From the NCBI GenBank assembly GCA_024698585.1, contig JAILRB010000056.1, positions 45,268 to 109,267 on the forward strand: a stretch of 64,000 nucleotides of DNA. Reading direction: 5' to 3'. Made by a program: the position numbers and the translations under genes. The DNA comes from Eubacterium sp. Its GTDB lineage: Bacteria; Bacillota; Clostridia; Lachnospirales; Lachnospiraceae. This document shows positions 63,931 through 64,000 of the stretch, one piece after another (position 1 is the stretch's first letter; each line of letters opens with the position of its first letter). Under the pieces are notes generated by a model. That model searched no databases and was not told where the DNA came from. It worked only from the letters and a program-made list of their open reading frames with translations.

Positions 63931-64000
63931 CAAAAAAAGGTTGACAGAAATTCAAAATTGTGCGGCCGCTTTCGCTATTGAATGATAATGAAGTAGCGAA

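Noticed and set aside
63832..64000. Insertion-sequence end near the window edge
   Set aside because: A palindrome, a TTGACA and an inverted pair are present, but no transposase or target duplication can be seen before the window stops.

Overview
The window looks like a chromosomal segment of an anaerobic, spore-forming Firmicute of the Lachnospiraceae type (Clostridium cluster XIVa), probably a gut or rumen fibre degrader. The reasons are AT-rich DNA with strong AGGAGG ribosome sites, a spoIID-spoIIQ pair, an NfnAB-type flavin complex, a T-box-controlled ileS, and many large secreted glycan-active proteins with Thr/Glu-rich linkers and discoidin, Fn3, Big_2 and CBM modules. All recognised genes are on the + strand. 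I saw no rRNA, tRNA, CRISPR array, prophage or intact insertion sequence. The closest named relatives of the organism cannot be fixed without a search.

Layout. 1-15.3 kb: a 5'-truncated GH81 beta-1,3-glucanase, a GH16 laminarinase-type enzyme and two secreted CotH-kinase proteins. 15.3-16.5 kb: a perfect-consensus promoter running straight into a terminator hairpin, then an Rpn-family nuclease. 16.5-28.4 kb: an unusual leader with a five-codon ORF and a long stem, a 3152-residue CotH/CARDB giant, a 55-residue peptide resembling a RiPP precursor, and a non-enzymatic binding protein. 28.5-35.5 kb: a coiled-coil protein, an Ile T-box, palindromic repeats, ileS and glgP. 35.5-39.3 kb: spoIID, spoIIQ and glpK. 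39.4-45.2 kb: three tandem GH128 beta-1,3-glucanases. 45.3-47.7 kb: nfnAB. 47.9-50.8 kb: a 64-bp tandem-repeat array, a nuclease-like protein, and an ECF sigma factor with its probable membrane anti-sigma factor. 51-60 kb: an apparent two-gene operon of GH43 and GH115. 60.2-64 kb: a membrane protein, purA, and a small secreted Ig-like protein, with a duplicated palindromic repeat between the last two.

How the genes fit together. GH81, GH16 and three GH128 enzymes all point to beta-1,3-glucan (laminarin, callose, curdlan or fungal wall) as a main target. GH43 and GH115 would strip arabinose/xylose and glucuronic acid side chains from plant hemicellulose. Nine of the large secreted proteins end in the same roughly 170-residue C-terminal domain, which closes with an aromatic-x-Trp motif in eight of the nine. 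It sits where an anchor would be expected, and none of these proteins shows an LPXTG, SLH or dockerin sequence. I do not recognise this domain as a named family. It is the best candidate here for an undescribed extracellular attachment, sorting or assembly system. Three of the nine also carry CotH-type kinase domains, so extracellular phosphorylation may be part of it. A second recurring beta-type module lies in the GH16 protein and in two of the CotH proteins.
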